A DNA stretch of 64,000 nt from DATARH01 sp035534855 (lineage in GTDB: Bacteria; Pseudomonadota; Alphaproteobacteria; ATCC43930; CGMCC-115725): assembly GCA_035534855.1 (NCBI GenBank), contig DATLRD010000010.1, positions 39,340 through 103,339 of the forward strand. Direction: 5' to 3'. A model generated the notes under the pieces. The model ran no database searches, was not told the origin of the DNA, and worked only from the letters and a program-made list of their open reading frames with translations. Shown piece after piece: positions 48,908 through 57,564 of this stretch (position 1 is its first letter; the number at the start of each line of letters is the position of its first letter). The translations under genes and the position numbers were made by a program.

Positions 48908-49507
48908 TCATCCGTGCGGCAGCGGAACCAGCAGCAGAAAGCCGTTGGCGGTCAGTGCCACGCCGCACAGCGCGAGCATCGCGCTGACGCCGAGCAGCCG
49001 GCGCGACGAGGCAACGATACTGACCGAGCCGAGCACGATTGCGATCTGCAATAGCGCCTCGGCGAATTCGAAATTCGGGTTGCGCGCGGCGGCTTCATCG
49101 CGCCGCGCCTCCCAATGTTTTGCGAGGGCCAGCAGCTCCTTCTTGCCGTTGGCGGTCGCCGGCTCGCTCTCATAGCGGGCGGCCAGCTCGCGATAATGCT
49201 TGATTAGCGCCTGCGCCTTATCATTGCCGGCGCCAAAGCCGGCTTCGAGCAGGTCGGCCGCGGTCTGGTACTGTACCTGACGCAGATATTTGGCCTGGTA
49301 GTAGGCATAGGTGTCGGAAGCGTGGATATTGGCCGAGAGCAGCTCCTTGGTGGCCGCACCGCCGCCCAGCGTGGCGATCGCGAGCAGCATCGCGACGACG
49401 CCGAGATAGATCCCGGCGAATTTGCGCAGGCCGTCCGGCGGCGCGTCACGGTGTCCGTGCTCGTGCGGGGAATGGTGAATGTGTTCAGCGATTTCGTGCG
49501 CTTCCAT
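48908..49507 (-). CDS. DUF4337-family membrane protein
   Basis: A 199-residue protein. A His-rich N-terminus (EIAEHIHHSPHEHGH) is followed by a transmembrane helix (IYLGVVAMLLAIATLGG), a long helical middle with AASDTYAYYQAKYLRQ-like sequence (KELLSANIHASDTYAYYQ), and two C-terminal helices (LLQIAIVLGSVSIVASSRRLL and VSAMLALCGVALTANGFLLL). This layout is characteristic of DUF4337 proteins. The role is unknown. It is convergent with the alpha/beta hydrolase gene. Confidence 0.85.
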   Translation of the reverse strand: MEAHEIAEHIHHSPHEHGHRDAPPDGLRKFAGIYLGVVAMLLAIATLGGGAATKELLSANIHASDTYAYYQAKYLRQVQYQTAADLLEAGFGAGNDKAQALIKHYRELAARYESEPATANGKKELLALAKHWEARRDEAAARNPNFEFAEALLQIAIVLGSVSIVASSRRLLGVSAMLALCGVALTANGFLLLVPLPHG

Positions 49508-49703
49508 CGGTCGCCTTACGATGCTGACTGGGGGCAGTTGCGGCGAGTAGGCCGGGCCGGAACGGCCGAATCTGCTCGACCGCTCGCGGCGGAGCTTTTA
49601 GCATGCGTGGCATCGGCATGACAGGCGCGCACGCGGTGCTGGCGCGGCAAAGCCTCGGCGGTGCTGCCGGGGAACAGGGGAACAGGGCACTCCGCGCTGA
49701 GCC

Positions 49704-50321
49704 ATGATGCACATCCATCAGCTCATCGCCGAGCACGGCGCCTATTTCTATGCGCTGGTGCTGATCTGGACGTTTCTCGAAGGCGAGACGGTGGTGCTGC
49801 TTGCCGGCTTTGCCGCGTCGCAGGGCTTCGTGCATGCCGAATTGCTGCTTCCAGCCGCCTGGCTCGGCAGTTTTGCGGGGGACCAGTGCGGTTTCTGGCT
49901 CGGGCGTCATTGCGGCAAGCGGCTGCTCGCCCGCTTTCCGCGCTGGCGGCCCGGGGTCGATGCCGCGCTTTATTGGATAGAGCGCTACAATGCCGGCTTC
50001 ATCCTGACATTTCGCTTTATTTACGGGGTGCGCAACATCTCGTCGTTTGCGCTGGGTATGAGCGCGGTCGGATGGCAGCGGTTTCTGCGCCTCAACCTGC
50101 TGGCTGCGGGGCTGTGGGCTGCCTGCTTTGTCGGGGTCGGATACTTCCTCGGCAACGTGCTGCGCGCCGCGATGCCAGAGATCGCGCGCTCGTTCCGCCT
50201 GTCGATGCTGGCCGCGCTGATCGTGGTCGGCGGCGTGTCGTGGCTGCTGCACCGGTTGAAACGGCGGCGGCCCCGAGTTCCTCCCGGCACCCGCATCGCG
50301 ACGCCGCCGCCCGGCGAATAG
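49704..50321 (+). CDS. DedA-family membrane protein
   Basis: A 205-residue DedA (SNARE-associated PF09335) protein with the hallmark FLEGETVVLLAGFAASQGF near residue 25-43, GDQCGFWLGRHCGKRLL, and FRFIYGVRNISSFALGMSAVGWQRFL with its conserved arginine. DedA proteins act in flipping undecaprenyl phosphate or phospholipids and in membrane homeostasis. The C-terminus is basic and Pro-rich. It is convergent with the SAM hydrolase gene across 16 bp. Confidence 0.92.
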   Translation: MMHIHQLIAEHGAYFYALVLIWTFLEGETVVLLAGFAASQGFVHAELLLPAAWLGSFAGDQCGFWLGRHCGKRLLARFPRWRPGVDAALYWIERYNAGFILTFRFIYGVRNISSFALGMSAVGWQRFLRLNLLAAGLWAACFVGVGYFLGNVLRAAMPEIARSFRLSMLAALIVVGGVSWLLHRLKRRRPRVPPGTRIATPPPGE

Positions 50322-50337
50322 CCGGTACGCCCAAGGG

Positions 50338-51066
50338 TCAGGGGGCGATCGCCACCGGAGTGCCGACGGCGAGCCCCAGCACCGCGCTGGCACGACGGCG
50401 ATTGACCGCGATCTCGGCCAGCCCGTTTGAGTTGACGTACCAGAACGCCTCGCCCGCACCGACCGCCGAAAACGTCGCGGCCGGCGCGACGGTACGGCCG
50501 CGCGCGGTCAGGCGCGCTGCCGCCGGCACGGCGCTGCCGCGCAGCCCGGTCAGCGCGTTGCCGTAGTGGTCGATATAGACGATCTCGGCCAGATCGTCCG
50601 GCCAGTCCGCCTGTCGCAGCGGCACGATCGGATGGCCGAGGCTCGCGCACGCCTCGCCGCGGGCGAGGCGTGCGGCGACCGGGGCAAACAGGTCGCGGCC
50701 GTGGAAGCTCACCGAGAGATCCGGCGGCTGCCAGGTGATTTCCCAGCAGCGTGAGGTGCCGTCCCGGCGCTGCACAATTTCGAACAGCCCGTTGTCGGGG
50801 CCAACGTAGAACTTGCCCGCCGCCTCGACGATCAGTGCGCGTCGCGCACCGCCGACCCCGGGGTCGACGACCGACAGGAACACCGTTGCCGGCGGGAACC
50901 ACGCGGCATGGGCAGCCAGCAGATAGGCCCCGGGTCGCGGCGCGCCGGCCGGCGCGTCGGCAAACAGCGAGACCACCGGTACGCCTGGCGCGTCGCGCCG
51001 CAGAACAGCGGTCATCTGGCCGGTGTAGGGGCCTGAGAGGCCAAAATCGGTGAATAGCGCAATCAT
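50338..51066 (-). CDS. S-adenosyl-L-methionine hydrolase (hydroxide adenosyltransferase, DUF62)
   Basis: A 242-residue member of the SAM fluorinase/chlorinase/hydroxide adenosyltransferase family. Conserved segments are IALFTDFGLSGPYTGQM, VVDPGVGGARRALIVEA, YVGPDNGLFE, FHGRDLFAPVAA, YIDHYGNALT and YVNSNGLAEIAVN. The Asp-Arg-His features (HGRDLF, VDPGVG) indicate the SAM-hydrolysing subgroup that makes adenosine and methionine, rather than a halogenase. The start ATG 51066 gives MIALFTDFG, the family N-terminus. Confidence 0.92.
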   Translation of the reverse strand: MIALFTDFGLSGPYTGQMTAVLRRDAPGVPVVSLFADAPAGAPRPGAYLLAAHAAWFPPATVFLSVVDPGVGGARRALIVEAAGKFYVGPDNGLFEIVQRRDGTSRCWEITWQPPDLSVSFHGRDLFAPVAARLARGEACASLGHPIVPLRQADWPDDLAEIVYIDHYGNALTGLRGSAVPAAARLTARGRTVAPAATFSAVGAGEAFWYVNSNGLAEIAVNRRRASAVLGLAVGTPVAIAP

Positions 51067-51193
51067 CGTGCGACTATGCCGCCGCCCCCGTTGCCTCGGC
51101 AAGCCGGACCCGCCGGTGTTGTGACTGTCGCGTTTGTCTTGCGCCAGGCCATGCTACCCTTCGGCGGAACTTTGCCTCTGGCCGTACGATTTC

Positions 51194-51221
51194 TTGCAAA
51201 GCGTGTTGGTTGCGGTATGGT
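51194..51221 (+). promoter_or_regulatory. Predicted promoter of the small secreted gene at 51257
   Basis: TTGCAA (51194-51199) and TATGGT (51216-51221) are separated by 16 bp, each with four of six consensus matches. The start would be near 51228, giving a ~29-nt leader with GGGGG eight bases before the ATG. Confidence 0.4.
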
Positions 51222-51256
51222 TTTAGAGACGGGGTCTCAAGACTTGGGGGATGTAA

Positions 51257-51700
51257 ATGAAAAGGCTCGCACTAGCGGCGGCGCTGGGGGCGATGGCGCT
51301 GCAGCAGCCGGCGGTGGCGGCGGTGCGGGGTGCCTGCTACACGTCGGCAGCAATGGAGGCCGATCAGGCGATTCGCTACATGACCGACCTGATGGTCGTC
51401 AGTACGGCCTGCCAAGATCAGGTCTATGTCAAATTCCGCCTGCGCAACCAGGATGCGATCCGCGACTATCAGCATACGATGATCAGCCATTTCCACGGCA
51501 CAGCGCGGTTTGACAATTGGGACACGCAGCTGGCCAACGAGCTGGCGCTGAAGCGCAACGTCTTGCCGACGCCGCAGATGTGCCAGCAGGCGGCGGGAAT
51601 GCTGGCCAGGGCCGGCACGCTCGACACTGCCGGGTTTCGCGCGTTTGCCGCGGCAATGGCGGCCAAGGCCACAAGCATGTATCACAAATGCGGCCGGTGA
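51257..51700 (+). CDS. Small secreted conserved-type hypothetical protein
   Basis: A 147-residue protein with a signal peptide (MKRLALAAALGAMALQQPAVAA). The mature chain has four Cys (ACYTSA, TACQDQ, QMCQQA, HKCGR), which could form two disulfides. It is mostly helical, with MEADQAIRYMTDLMVVSTACQDQVYVKFRLRNQDAIRDYQ as its central block. GGGGGATGTAA precedes the ATG. No function is known; the arrangement is typical of periplasmic alphaproteobacterial hypotheticals. Confidence 0.8.
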   Translation: MKRLALAAALGAMALQQPAVAAVRGACYTSAAMEADQAIRYMTDLMVVSTACQDQVYVKFRLRNQDAIRDYQHTMISHFHGTARFDNWDTQLANELALKRNVLPTPQMCQQAAGMLARAGTLDTAGFRAFAAAMAAKATSMYHKCGR

Positions 51701-51719
51701 GTGGCCGGTGCGCCGGGTG

Positions 51720-52886
51720 CTAGCCGGCTGAGAGGCGCGCCAGCCGGGCAACTCCGGCGAGGCCCAACGCCGATATCCCGGCCATGAACAGATAGGCGTG
51801 CCCGCCGAACCGGGCATAAAGCGCGCCGGCGCCGAGCATCACCAGGCCGCTGCCGAGCCCGGCCGACACCGCGGCGTAGAGCGTCTGCGCGCTCGCTGCG
51901 GCGTCGGGCGGCACCGTGCGCGACAGATGCATCATCGCGCCGAGATGCGCCGCGCCGAAGGTCAGTGCGTGCAGCAACTGCAGCATCGCCGCCGCCGGCA
52001 AGCCCGGCAGGATGCCGGCGAGGCTCCAGCGCACGATTCCGGCGATGCCCGACAGCGCCATCAGCCCGAACGGTCCGAGCCGCGCAGTCAGCCGCCCGCC
52101 GAGCCAGAACAGCGCGATCTCGGCGAGCACCCCCTCGGCCCACAGAGCACCGATCACCGGGGCGGAAAACCCGAGCCGTCGCCAGTACAGCGTGCCGAAC
52201 CCGTAATAGAGCTGATGGCTCGATTGCAGCGCCGAGGCCGAGACCACGAACAGCCAAAAGCGCCGGTTCGCGGCAAATCCCGCGAGCGCTGCCCAGCGGG
52301 CCGTGGCGGCTAGCGGCGACCCGGCCGGCGGCAGCGCCAGGCAGGCGCCGAGCAGCAGCACGATGCCGCCGAGCACCAGCCACAGCACGCGGTTTCCCGG
52401 CGCAGCGCCGGGCAGCACGGCGAGGATCAGGCCGCTGGCAAGCGCCGCGACGATGAAGCTGACCGAACCCCACACGCGGATGCGGCCGTAATCGAACCCG
52501 CGCTCGCGGACCGCGGCCAGGGTGATGCTGTCGCCGAGCGGCATCAGCGCTGATTGCGCGACCCCGGCGGCAAGGCTCAGCCACAGGATCGGCCAGAACC
52601 CGGCAGCCGGCAGCAGCGCCACATAGAATCCGAGCGCGGTCGCGGCGAGCCCGACCATCACCGCGCGCCGGCCGCCGAGCCGGTCGGCCAGCGCGCCGAT
52701 CGCCGGCGTCACCGCCACCTTGGCCCACAGTGCCGCGGCGAACACGGTGGCGATCTCGCTTGCATCGAGACCCCGGCCGGAAAGCCATACCGGCCAGAAC
52801 GGCAACTGGATGCCGACGATCAGAAAGCTCGCCGCATAGAACGCCGCGAGCCGCACCGTCATCGGCGACAGCTTTGTAAATGTCAT
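51720..52886 (-). CDS. MFS transporter, HcaT/nucleoside-symporter-like
   Basis: A 388-residue 12-helix transporter. The N-terminus RLAAFYAASFLIVGIQLPFWPVWLSGRGLDASEIATV and the block RVWGSVSFIVAALASG are characteristic of the MFS_1-like group that includes HcaT (3-phenylpropionate). The second half has PFGLMALSGIAGIVRW. It is encoded alone, 32 bp upstream of and divergent to the TerC-type gene. The substrate is unknown. Confidence 0.88.
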   Translation of the reverse strand: MTFTKLSPMTVRLAAFYAASFLIVGIQLPFWPVWLSGRGLDASEIATVFAAALWAKVAVTPAIGALADRLGGRRAVMVGLAATALGFYVALLPAAGFWPILWLSLAAGVAQSALMPLGDSITLAAVRERGFDYGRIRVWGSVSFIVAALASGLILAVLPGAAPGNRVLWLVLGGIVLLLGACLALPPAGSPLAATARWAALAGFAANRRFWLFVVSASALQSSHQLYYGFGTLYWRRLGFSAPVIGALWAEGVLAEIALFWLGGRLTARLGPFGLMALSGIAGIVRWSLAGILPGLPAAAMLQLLHALTFGAAHLGAMMHLSRTVPPDAAASAQTLYAAVSAGLGSGLVMLGAGALYARFGGHAYLFMAGISALGLAGVARLARLSAG

Positions 52887-52918
52887 CTCACGCCGCAGTC
52901 TCGACGATCGGCGGTGTC

Positions 52919-53566
52919 ATGCCCATTTCAGTTACAGTGCTGGGAATCTTCAATCAGGCAAGCGCGCTGGCGTCGGTGGTGATCATCGACATCGTGCTCG
53001 CCGGCGACAATGCGATCGTGGTCGGGATGGCCGCCGCTACGTTGCCGGTCGAGCAGCGGCGCCGCGCGATCGTCAGCGGCATCGCCGCGGCGACGGTGTT
53101 GCGCATCCTGTTCGCCGTGCTGGCGATGCGGCTGCTGGAGGTGATCGGCCTGAGGCTCGCCGGCGGCGTGCTGTTGTTGTGGGTTGCGTGGAAGCTTTAT
53201 CGCGAGCTGCGCCATGCCCGTCCAGCGGTCGCGCACCAGCCGGCCGCGCCGGCGGGCGGCAAGACCGTGCGGCAGGCGGTGACCCAGATCGTCGTCGCCG
53301 ATCTGTCGATGTCGCTCGACAATGTCATCGCCGTGGCTGGGGTGGCCCGCACCCAGTCCGAGCCTTGGGTGCTGGTGGTCGGGCTGGTGCTGTCGGTGGC
53401 GCTGATGGGCATTGCGTCGCATTACATCGCCCGCCTGCTCGCGCGCTATCCGTGGATCGCGTGGATCGGGCTGGCGATTATCACCCTTGTCGCGCTGCGC
53501 ATGATCTGGGGCGGCTCGACCGAGATCATCAACGATACCGCCCTTCTCACCCTCCCGAAAATCTAG
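52919..53566 (+). CDS. TerC-family (YjbE-like) membrane protein
   Basis: A 215-residue polytopic protein of the TerC superfamily. Two inverted repeats carry the metal-site motifs: IDIVLAGDNAIVVGMAAA in the first and VADLSMSLDNVIAVAGVA in the second, each with the key DN. The family exports Mn2+ or other divalent cations. The upstream gap is only 32 bp, so the Mn riboswitch often found before such genes is absent here. It ends 2 bp from the convergent MarR-GNAT gene. Confidence 0.92.
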   Translation: MPISVTVLGIFNQASALASVVIIDIVLAGDNAIVVGMAAATLPVEQRRRAIVSGIAAATVLRILFAVLAMRLLEVIGLRLAGGVLLLWVAWKLYRELRHARPAVAHQPAAPAGGKTVRQAVTQIVVADLSMSLDNVIAVAGVARTQSEPWVLVVGLVLSVALMGIASHYIARLLARYPWIAWIGLAIITLVALRMIWGGSTEIINDTALLTLPKI

Positions 53567-53568
53567 CG

Positions 53569-54498
53569 CTACAGGGCCAATTCCCAGGTCTCGCCGACCA
53601 GGTCGCGGCCATAGGCGTGATCGGGGTGCTGCTCGATGCGGCGGAAGCCGGCGACTTCGTAGATCCGCCGGGCCGCGGTCAGCACGCTGTAGGTGGTCTG
53701 CATGATACGGCAGTAGCCGACGCGGCGGGCGAACAGGACGCATTCCTCGACAAGCCGCGCGCCGATGCCGAGGCCGCGCGCCTCGGCATCGACCAGCAGG
53801 ATGCGAAGCTGCGCAACCGCATCGGTGTGCCGCACCAGCGCGACCGAGCCGACGCTTCGCCCGTCGATTTCGGCGATCCAGCACGCTTCGCGCCGCGCAT
53901 CGAAATCGCGCAGGAACTGCGCCGCGATCTCGGCCACCATCGCCTCGAACCGCGCGTCCCAGCCGTATTCGCCGGCATAGACCGCACCGTGGCGTGACAC
54001 GACCCAGCCGAGATCGCCCGGCCGGTGCGGCCGCAGAACATAGGCGGCCGCGCGTGGCGGACCGCCGGCAACCAGGCCGGCGATCTCACGCATCGCCCGG
54101 ACGAGCGCCGCCTGCTGCGCTGGCGACAGCGGCTCCAGCAGCTTGGCGGTGGCCGACTTGGCGCCGGCATCGAGCGGGGCAAATGCGGCATGCCCGGCCT
54201 CGGTCAGCGACAAACGGGTCTGCCGCCCATCGGCAACGGCGCGCCGCCGGTCGATCAGGCCGCGCCGGTGAAACCCGCGCAGGATGCGGCTCAGATAGCC
54301 GGGGTCGAGACCCAGCCCGCCGGCGACCGCCGCGGCGGTCGTGCCGTCGCAATGCGCCAACTCATAGAGCACGCGGCCCTCGGTGAGCGAAAACGGCGAA
54401 CGGAGATACCCCTCCTCGAGGATCCCGATGCGCTGCGTGTAAAGCCGGTTAAAGCAGCGGATCGCCGCGGTTCTGGTGTCGAGGTCGGTGTCGGCCAT
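53569..54498 (-). CDS. MarR-type regulator fused to a GNAT acetyltransferase domain
   Basis: A 309-residue two-domain protein. The N-terminal winged helix (residues ~20-145) has SLTEGRVLYELAHCDGTTAAAVAGGLGLDPGYLSRILRGFHRRGLI and a wing RRRAVADGRQTRLSLTEAG. The C-terminal GNAT domain (~155-309) has LRILLVDAEARGLGIGARLVEECVLFAR, the acetyl-CoA loop RGLGIG, and a final YEVAGFRRI. This architecture is known in proteobacteria. A palindromic operator directly upstream suggests autoregulation. The acetyl acceptor is unknown. Confidence 0.93.
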   Translation of the reverse strand: MADTDLDTRTAAIRCFNRLYTQRIGILEEGYLRSPFSLTEGRVLYELAHCDGTTAAAVAGGLGLDPGYLSRILRGFHRRGLIDRRRAVADGRQTRLSLTEAGHAAFAPLDAGAKSATAKLLEPLSPAQQAALVRAMREIAGLVAGGPPRAAAYVLRPHRPGDLGWVVSRHGAVYAGEYGWDARFEAMVAEIAAQFLRDFDARREACWIAEIDGRSVGSVALVRHTDAVAQLRILLVDAEARGLGIGARLVEECVLFARRVGYCRIMQTTYSVLTAARRIYEVAGFRRIEQHPDHAYGRDLVGETWELAL

Positions 54499-54506
54499 GC
54501 CGAATC

Positions 54507-54534
54507 AGTCAACGAATTATTTTGACTGAGTCAA
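54507..54534 (-). promoter_or_regulatory. Probable autoregulatory operator of the MarR-GNAT gene
   Basis: A perfect palindrome TTGACT-G-AGTCAA at 54522-54534 is accompanied by another half-site AGTCAA at 54507-54512, so three TTGACT half-sites lie 9-36 bp upstream of the start codon. The spacing of half-sites suits MarR dimers, and the position would overlap the promoter. Confidence 0.6.
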
Positions 54535-54565
54535 CTAATTTTGGCTGACCGCCGCGGTCGCGGCG

Positions 54566-54985
54566 TCACGCGGCGGGCAATACCAGCTGGGTCTGGGTGA
54601 CGAGCGCCACCAGCCGCCCGTCGGCGGTCGTCACGCGGGTCTGCCATACCTGGGTGCGGCGGCCGCGATGAAGCGGCGTCGCCTCGCCGATGATCCTGGT
54701 GCCGACCGGCGCCGCGGCAAGGAAATTGGTCTTGCTTTCGACCGTCGTCGTGCCGGCGCCCCCTTCGGTGCCGTTGTCCGGCAGGTTGAGGATCGTACCG
54801 CTCGCGCCGAGCGTGTCGGCGAACGCCATGATCGCGCCGCCGTGCAGCACCGCGGGGCGGGTGCACAGATCCGGACGCACCATCATCTCGGCGGTCACGC
54901 GGTCGGGTGCCGCGCCGGTGAATTCGATGCCGAGCAGCTCAGCAAACGGCAGCATCTGCGATTTGATCGTGGCCAGCGCGTCCAT
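54566..54985 (-). CDS. PaaI-type hotdog thioesterase
   Basis: A 139-residue single-hotdog protein. The hallmark LHGGAIMAFADTLGA (residues ~48-62), with the general-base Asp/Glu region, is present. TTTVESKTNFLAAAPVGTRIIGEATPLHRGRRTQVWQTRV is the standard strand block. It hydrolyses acyl- or aryl-CoA. It lies 67 bp upstream of the MarR-GNAT gene in the same direction, but the operator between them suggests separate transcription. Confidence 0.9.
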   Translation of the reverse strand: MDALATIKSQMLPFAELLGIEFTGAAPDRVTAEMMVRPDLCTRPAVLHGGAIMAFADTLGASGTILNLPDNGTEGGAGTTTVESKTNFLAAAPVGTRIIGEATPLHRGRRTQVWQTRVTTADGRLVALVTQTQLVLPAA

Positions 54986-55305
54986 CGCGTCCTCCGCAAA
55001 AGGCGCCGTTACAGGCCCGGCTTCGGGCCTTGTCCTGGCGGCGCGTCGGCTTGGCGAGGGAGCATTCTAATCGAGCCCCGGATCGCACGGCCAAGGGGCG
55101 GGCGGCGCTCGACCCGCCCGTTGGCCGTCAAGGTGCGCTTTCACGGACCGCGCAATCATATTGCCGGTTTGGTATGCGAGGATGCAATCTGATCTGACCG
55201 TCGCGCGAGCCGTTTTGCCCGCACTGCAGATAACAGTGCAAACAGCGGCGGGGCAGGGGGATCGCTGCGGGCGCCTGTGCTAAAACGGGGGTGAAAGGAA
55301 GCCCG
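54986..55305. other. Intergenic region upstream of the aminotransferase pair
   Basis: A 320-bp gap between divergent thioesterase and aminotransferase genes. No ORF with local codon bias was seen. The only clear structure is the inverted repeat at 55221-55239 (separate entry). GGGCGGGC near 55096 and GCCCG near 55125 could form a weak hairpin. Confidence 0.45.
55221..55239 (+). promoter_or_regulatory. Inverted repeat upstream of the aminotransferase operon
   Basis: GCACTG and CAGTGC form perfect 6-bp arms around seven bases (CAGATAA), 66 bp upstream of the aminotransferase start. Outside the arms TTTTGC and CAAA add partial symmetry. This may be an operator for a regulator of the aminotransferase pair. 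No -10/-35 pair could be set with confidence. Confidence 0.35.
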
Positions 55306-56625
55306 ATGCCCGACAGCCCGCCCGCCAACCTCGACATCGACGCCGCGCTCGCCGAGGCGGTCGAACGCTACCGTGCCGCCAATCCCAAGAGCCTGGCCCA
55401 GCACGAGGTCGCCTGCGCGGCGATGCCGGGTGGCAGCACCCGCTCGTCGATCTATGTCGAGCCATTCCCGCTGACGATGGCCAAGGGCGAGGGGGCGCAT
55501 CTGTGGGATGTCGACGGGCACGAATATGCCGATTTCCTCAGCGAGTTCACTGCCGGGCTCTATGGTCATTCGCATCCGGCGATCCGCAAAGCGATCGACG
55601 AGGCGCTCGACGGCGGCATCAATTTCGGCGCGCACGGTCTGCCCGAGGCGCGGTTTGCCCAGGCGATCTGCGACCGGTTTCCGGGGATCGACCTCGTGCG
55701 CTTCACCAATTCCGGCACCGAGGCCAATCTGATGGCGGTTTCGGGCGCGCGGGCGATGACCGGGCGCAGCAAGGTGCTGGTATTCGCCGGCGGGTATCAC
55801 GGCGGGGTGTTTTATTTTCGTGGCAAAAGCGCGGTCAATGCGCCGTTCGAGTTTCTGCTCGGCACCTATAACGACATCGCCGGCACCCGCGCGCTGGTCG
55901 CGCCGCACCGGGGCGACCTCGCGGCGATCCTGATCGAGCCGATGCTCGGCGGCAGCGGCTGCATCCCGGCGAGCCGCGAATTCCTCGCCGATCTGCGCGC
56001 GCTGGCGAGCGAGACCGGCGCGATCCTGATTTTCGACGAGGTGATGACCTCGCGCCTCGCGCCCGGCGGGCTGCAGGAGGCGCACGGCATCGCGCCGGAC
56101 ATGACGACGCTCGGCAAATATGTCGGCGGCGGCATGGGCTTTGGCGCGTTCGGCGGAAGCCGCGCGGTGATGGACTGGTTCGATCCGCGCCGCCCCGGCG
56201 GGTTTCAGCACGCCGGCACGTTCAACAACAACGCCCTGACGATGAATGCCGGCTATGTCGGGCTGACCCAGGTGTATACCCCCGACGCGTGCCGCGCGCT
56301 CAACGCCTTCGGCGACCGGCTGCGCGACCGGCTCAACGCGGTCGCGGCGGGGCGCGGGCTGGCAATGCAGTTCACCGGCATCGGCTCGATGATCGGTATT
56401 CACATGACCGACCGGCCGATCCGCAACGCCGCCGACGCCGCGCAAGGCGACGGGCGGCTGCGCGATCTGTTTTACTTCGACGTGCTGGCGCGCGGCATCT
56501 GGCTCGCCAAGCGCGGCATGATCTCGCTGTCGGTCGCGCTCGACGACGCCGATGGCGACCATCTCGTCGCCGCCGTCGAGGAATTCGCCGAAACCCGCGC
56601 CCCGCTGTTCGAGAGGCTGACATGA
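55306..56625 (+). CDS. Fold-type I aminotransferase, glutamate-1-semialdehyde aminomutase-like
   Basis: A 439-residue class III PLP aminotransferase. PLP residues are D244 (LIFDEVMTSR) and Schiff-base K271 (TTLGKYVGGG), with the phosphate cup NSGTEANLMAV. The block MPGGSTRSSIYVEPFPLTMAKGEGAHLWDVDGHEYADFL matches the HemL-like group, but the presence of a partner fold-type IV enzyme and the lack of other heme genes argue against tetrapyrrole synthesis. It starts at ATG 55306 with AAAGGAAG upstream and is co-translated with the next gene. Confidence 0.9.
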   Translation: MPDSPPANLDIDAALAEAVERYRAANPKSLAQHEVACAAMPGGSTRSSIYVEPFPLTMAKGEGAHLWDVDGHEYADFLSEFTAGLYGHSHPAIRKAIDEALDGGINFGAHGLPEARFAQAICDRFPGIDLVRFTNSGTEANLMAVSGARAMTGRSKVLVFAGGYHGGVFYFRGKSAVNAPFEFLLGTYNDIAGTRALVAPHRGDLAAILIEPMLGGSGCIPASREFLADLRALASETGAILIFDEVMTSRLAPGGLQEAHGIAPDMTTLGKYVGGGMGFGAFGGSRAVMDWFDPRRPGGFQHAGTFNNNALTMNAGYVGLTQVYTPDACRALNAFGDRLRDRLNAVAAGRGLAMQFTGIGSMIGIHMTDRPIRNAADAAQGDGRLRDLFYFDVLARGIWLAKRGMISLSVALDDADGDHLVAAVEEFAETRAPLFERLT

Positions 56626-57560
56626 GCGAAACCCGCAGCAATCCCCAGGGGAATCAGCGCGTCGCCTATTTCAACGGGCGGATCGTGCCCGAGCGCGAAG
56701 TGGTGATCCCGTTCCGCGACCGCGGCTTCAAATATGGCGACGCCGCGTTCGACATGACCCGCACGTTTAACGGCCGCGTCTTCAAGCTCACCGAGCACAT
56801 CGCCCGGTTTTATCGTTCGCTGCGCTACCTGCGGATCGATCCCGGTCTCAGCCAGCAGGAGATGGTGGCGATCAGCGAAGAGGTGCTGGCGCGCAACGCG
56901 CATTTTCTGACCGCCGACACCGATTTCTGGGTCGGCCAGCGGGTTTCGCGCGGGGTCGACGCGGTGGGCGACGAAGGGTGGGAGCAGTCCGGCCCGACCG
57001 TTATCGTCGAGTGCATCCCGCTGCCGCTGAAGGCGCGGGCGCGGCTGTTTCGCGACGGTATCGACATCGTCGTGCCGCCAACCCGGCGGGTCGCGCCCGA
57101 CATGCTGAGCCCGCGTGCCAAGACGCACAATTATCTCAACCTGATCATGGCCGATCTTGAGGCGAAGGCTCAGGACAAGGAGGCGTGGTCGGTCCTGCTG
57201 GATTCCGCCGGCCATCTCGCCGAGGGGATCGGCAGCAATCTTTTTCTGGTGCGCGACGGCGAAGTGCTGACCCCGTGCGAGCGTAACGTGCTGCCGGGGA
57301 TCAGCCGCGAGACCGTCATCGAATTGTGCGGCGGGCTCGGCATCCCGTGCCACGAGGCCGACCTCGACCTCTACGATGCGGCGACCGCCGACGAAGCGTT
57401 CATGAGTTCGACCAGCCTGTGCCTGTGCCCGGTGCGCAGCATCGGCGGCCGCGCGCTGCCGGGCCCGGTACCGGGCCCGGTTACGCAGCGCCTGACCGCG
57501 GCCTATGCCCAAAGCGTCGGCTGCGATTTCGTCGCGCAGTATCTGAGACACCTGACCTAG
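56622..57560 (+). CDS. Fold-type IV aminotransferase (BCAT / D-amino acid / (R)-amine type)
   Basis: A 312-residue class IV PLP enzyme. The Schiff-base lysine is K167 in SPRAKTHNYLNL. Other family blocks are YFNGRIVPEREVVIPFRDRGFKYGDAAFDMTRTFNGRVFKL, HLAEGIGSNLFLVRDGEVLTP and GISRETVIELC. The FNGRVFKLTEHIARFYRSLRYLRI segment resembles (R)-amine transaminases as much as branched-chain ones. The start ATG 56622 overlaps the preceding stop (ATGA). A terminator-like tandem hairpin array follows. Specificity would need a biochemical test. Confidence 0.92.
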   Translation: MSETRSNPQGNQRVAYFNGRIVPEREVVIPFRDRGFKYGDAAFDMTRTFNGRVFKLTEHIARFYRSLRYLRIDPGLSQQEMVAISEEVLARNAHFLTADTDFWVGQRVSRGVDAVGDEGWEQSGPTVIVECIPLPLKARARLFRDGIDIVVPPTRRVAPDMLSPRAKTHNYLNLIMADLEAKAQDKEAWSVLLDSAGHLAEGIGSNLFLVRDGEVLTPCERNVLPGISRETVIELCGGLGIPCHEADLDLYDAATADEAFMSSTSLCLCPVRSIGGRALPGPVPGPVTQRLTAAYAQSVGCDFVAQYLRHLT

Positions 57561-57564
57561 CCGG

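Noticed and set aside
52887..52918. yybP-ykoY manganese riboswitch before the TerC gene
   Set aside because: Only 32 bp separate the divergent genes, too short for the aptamer.
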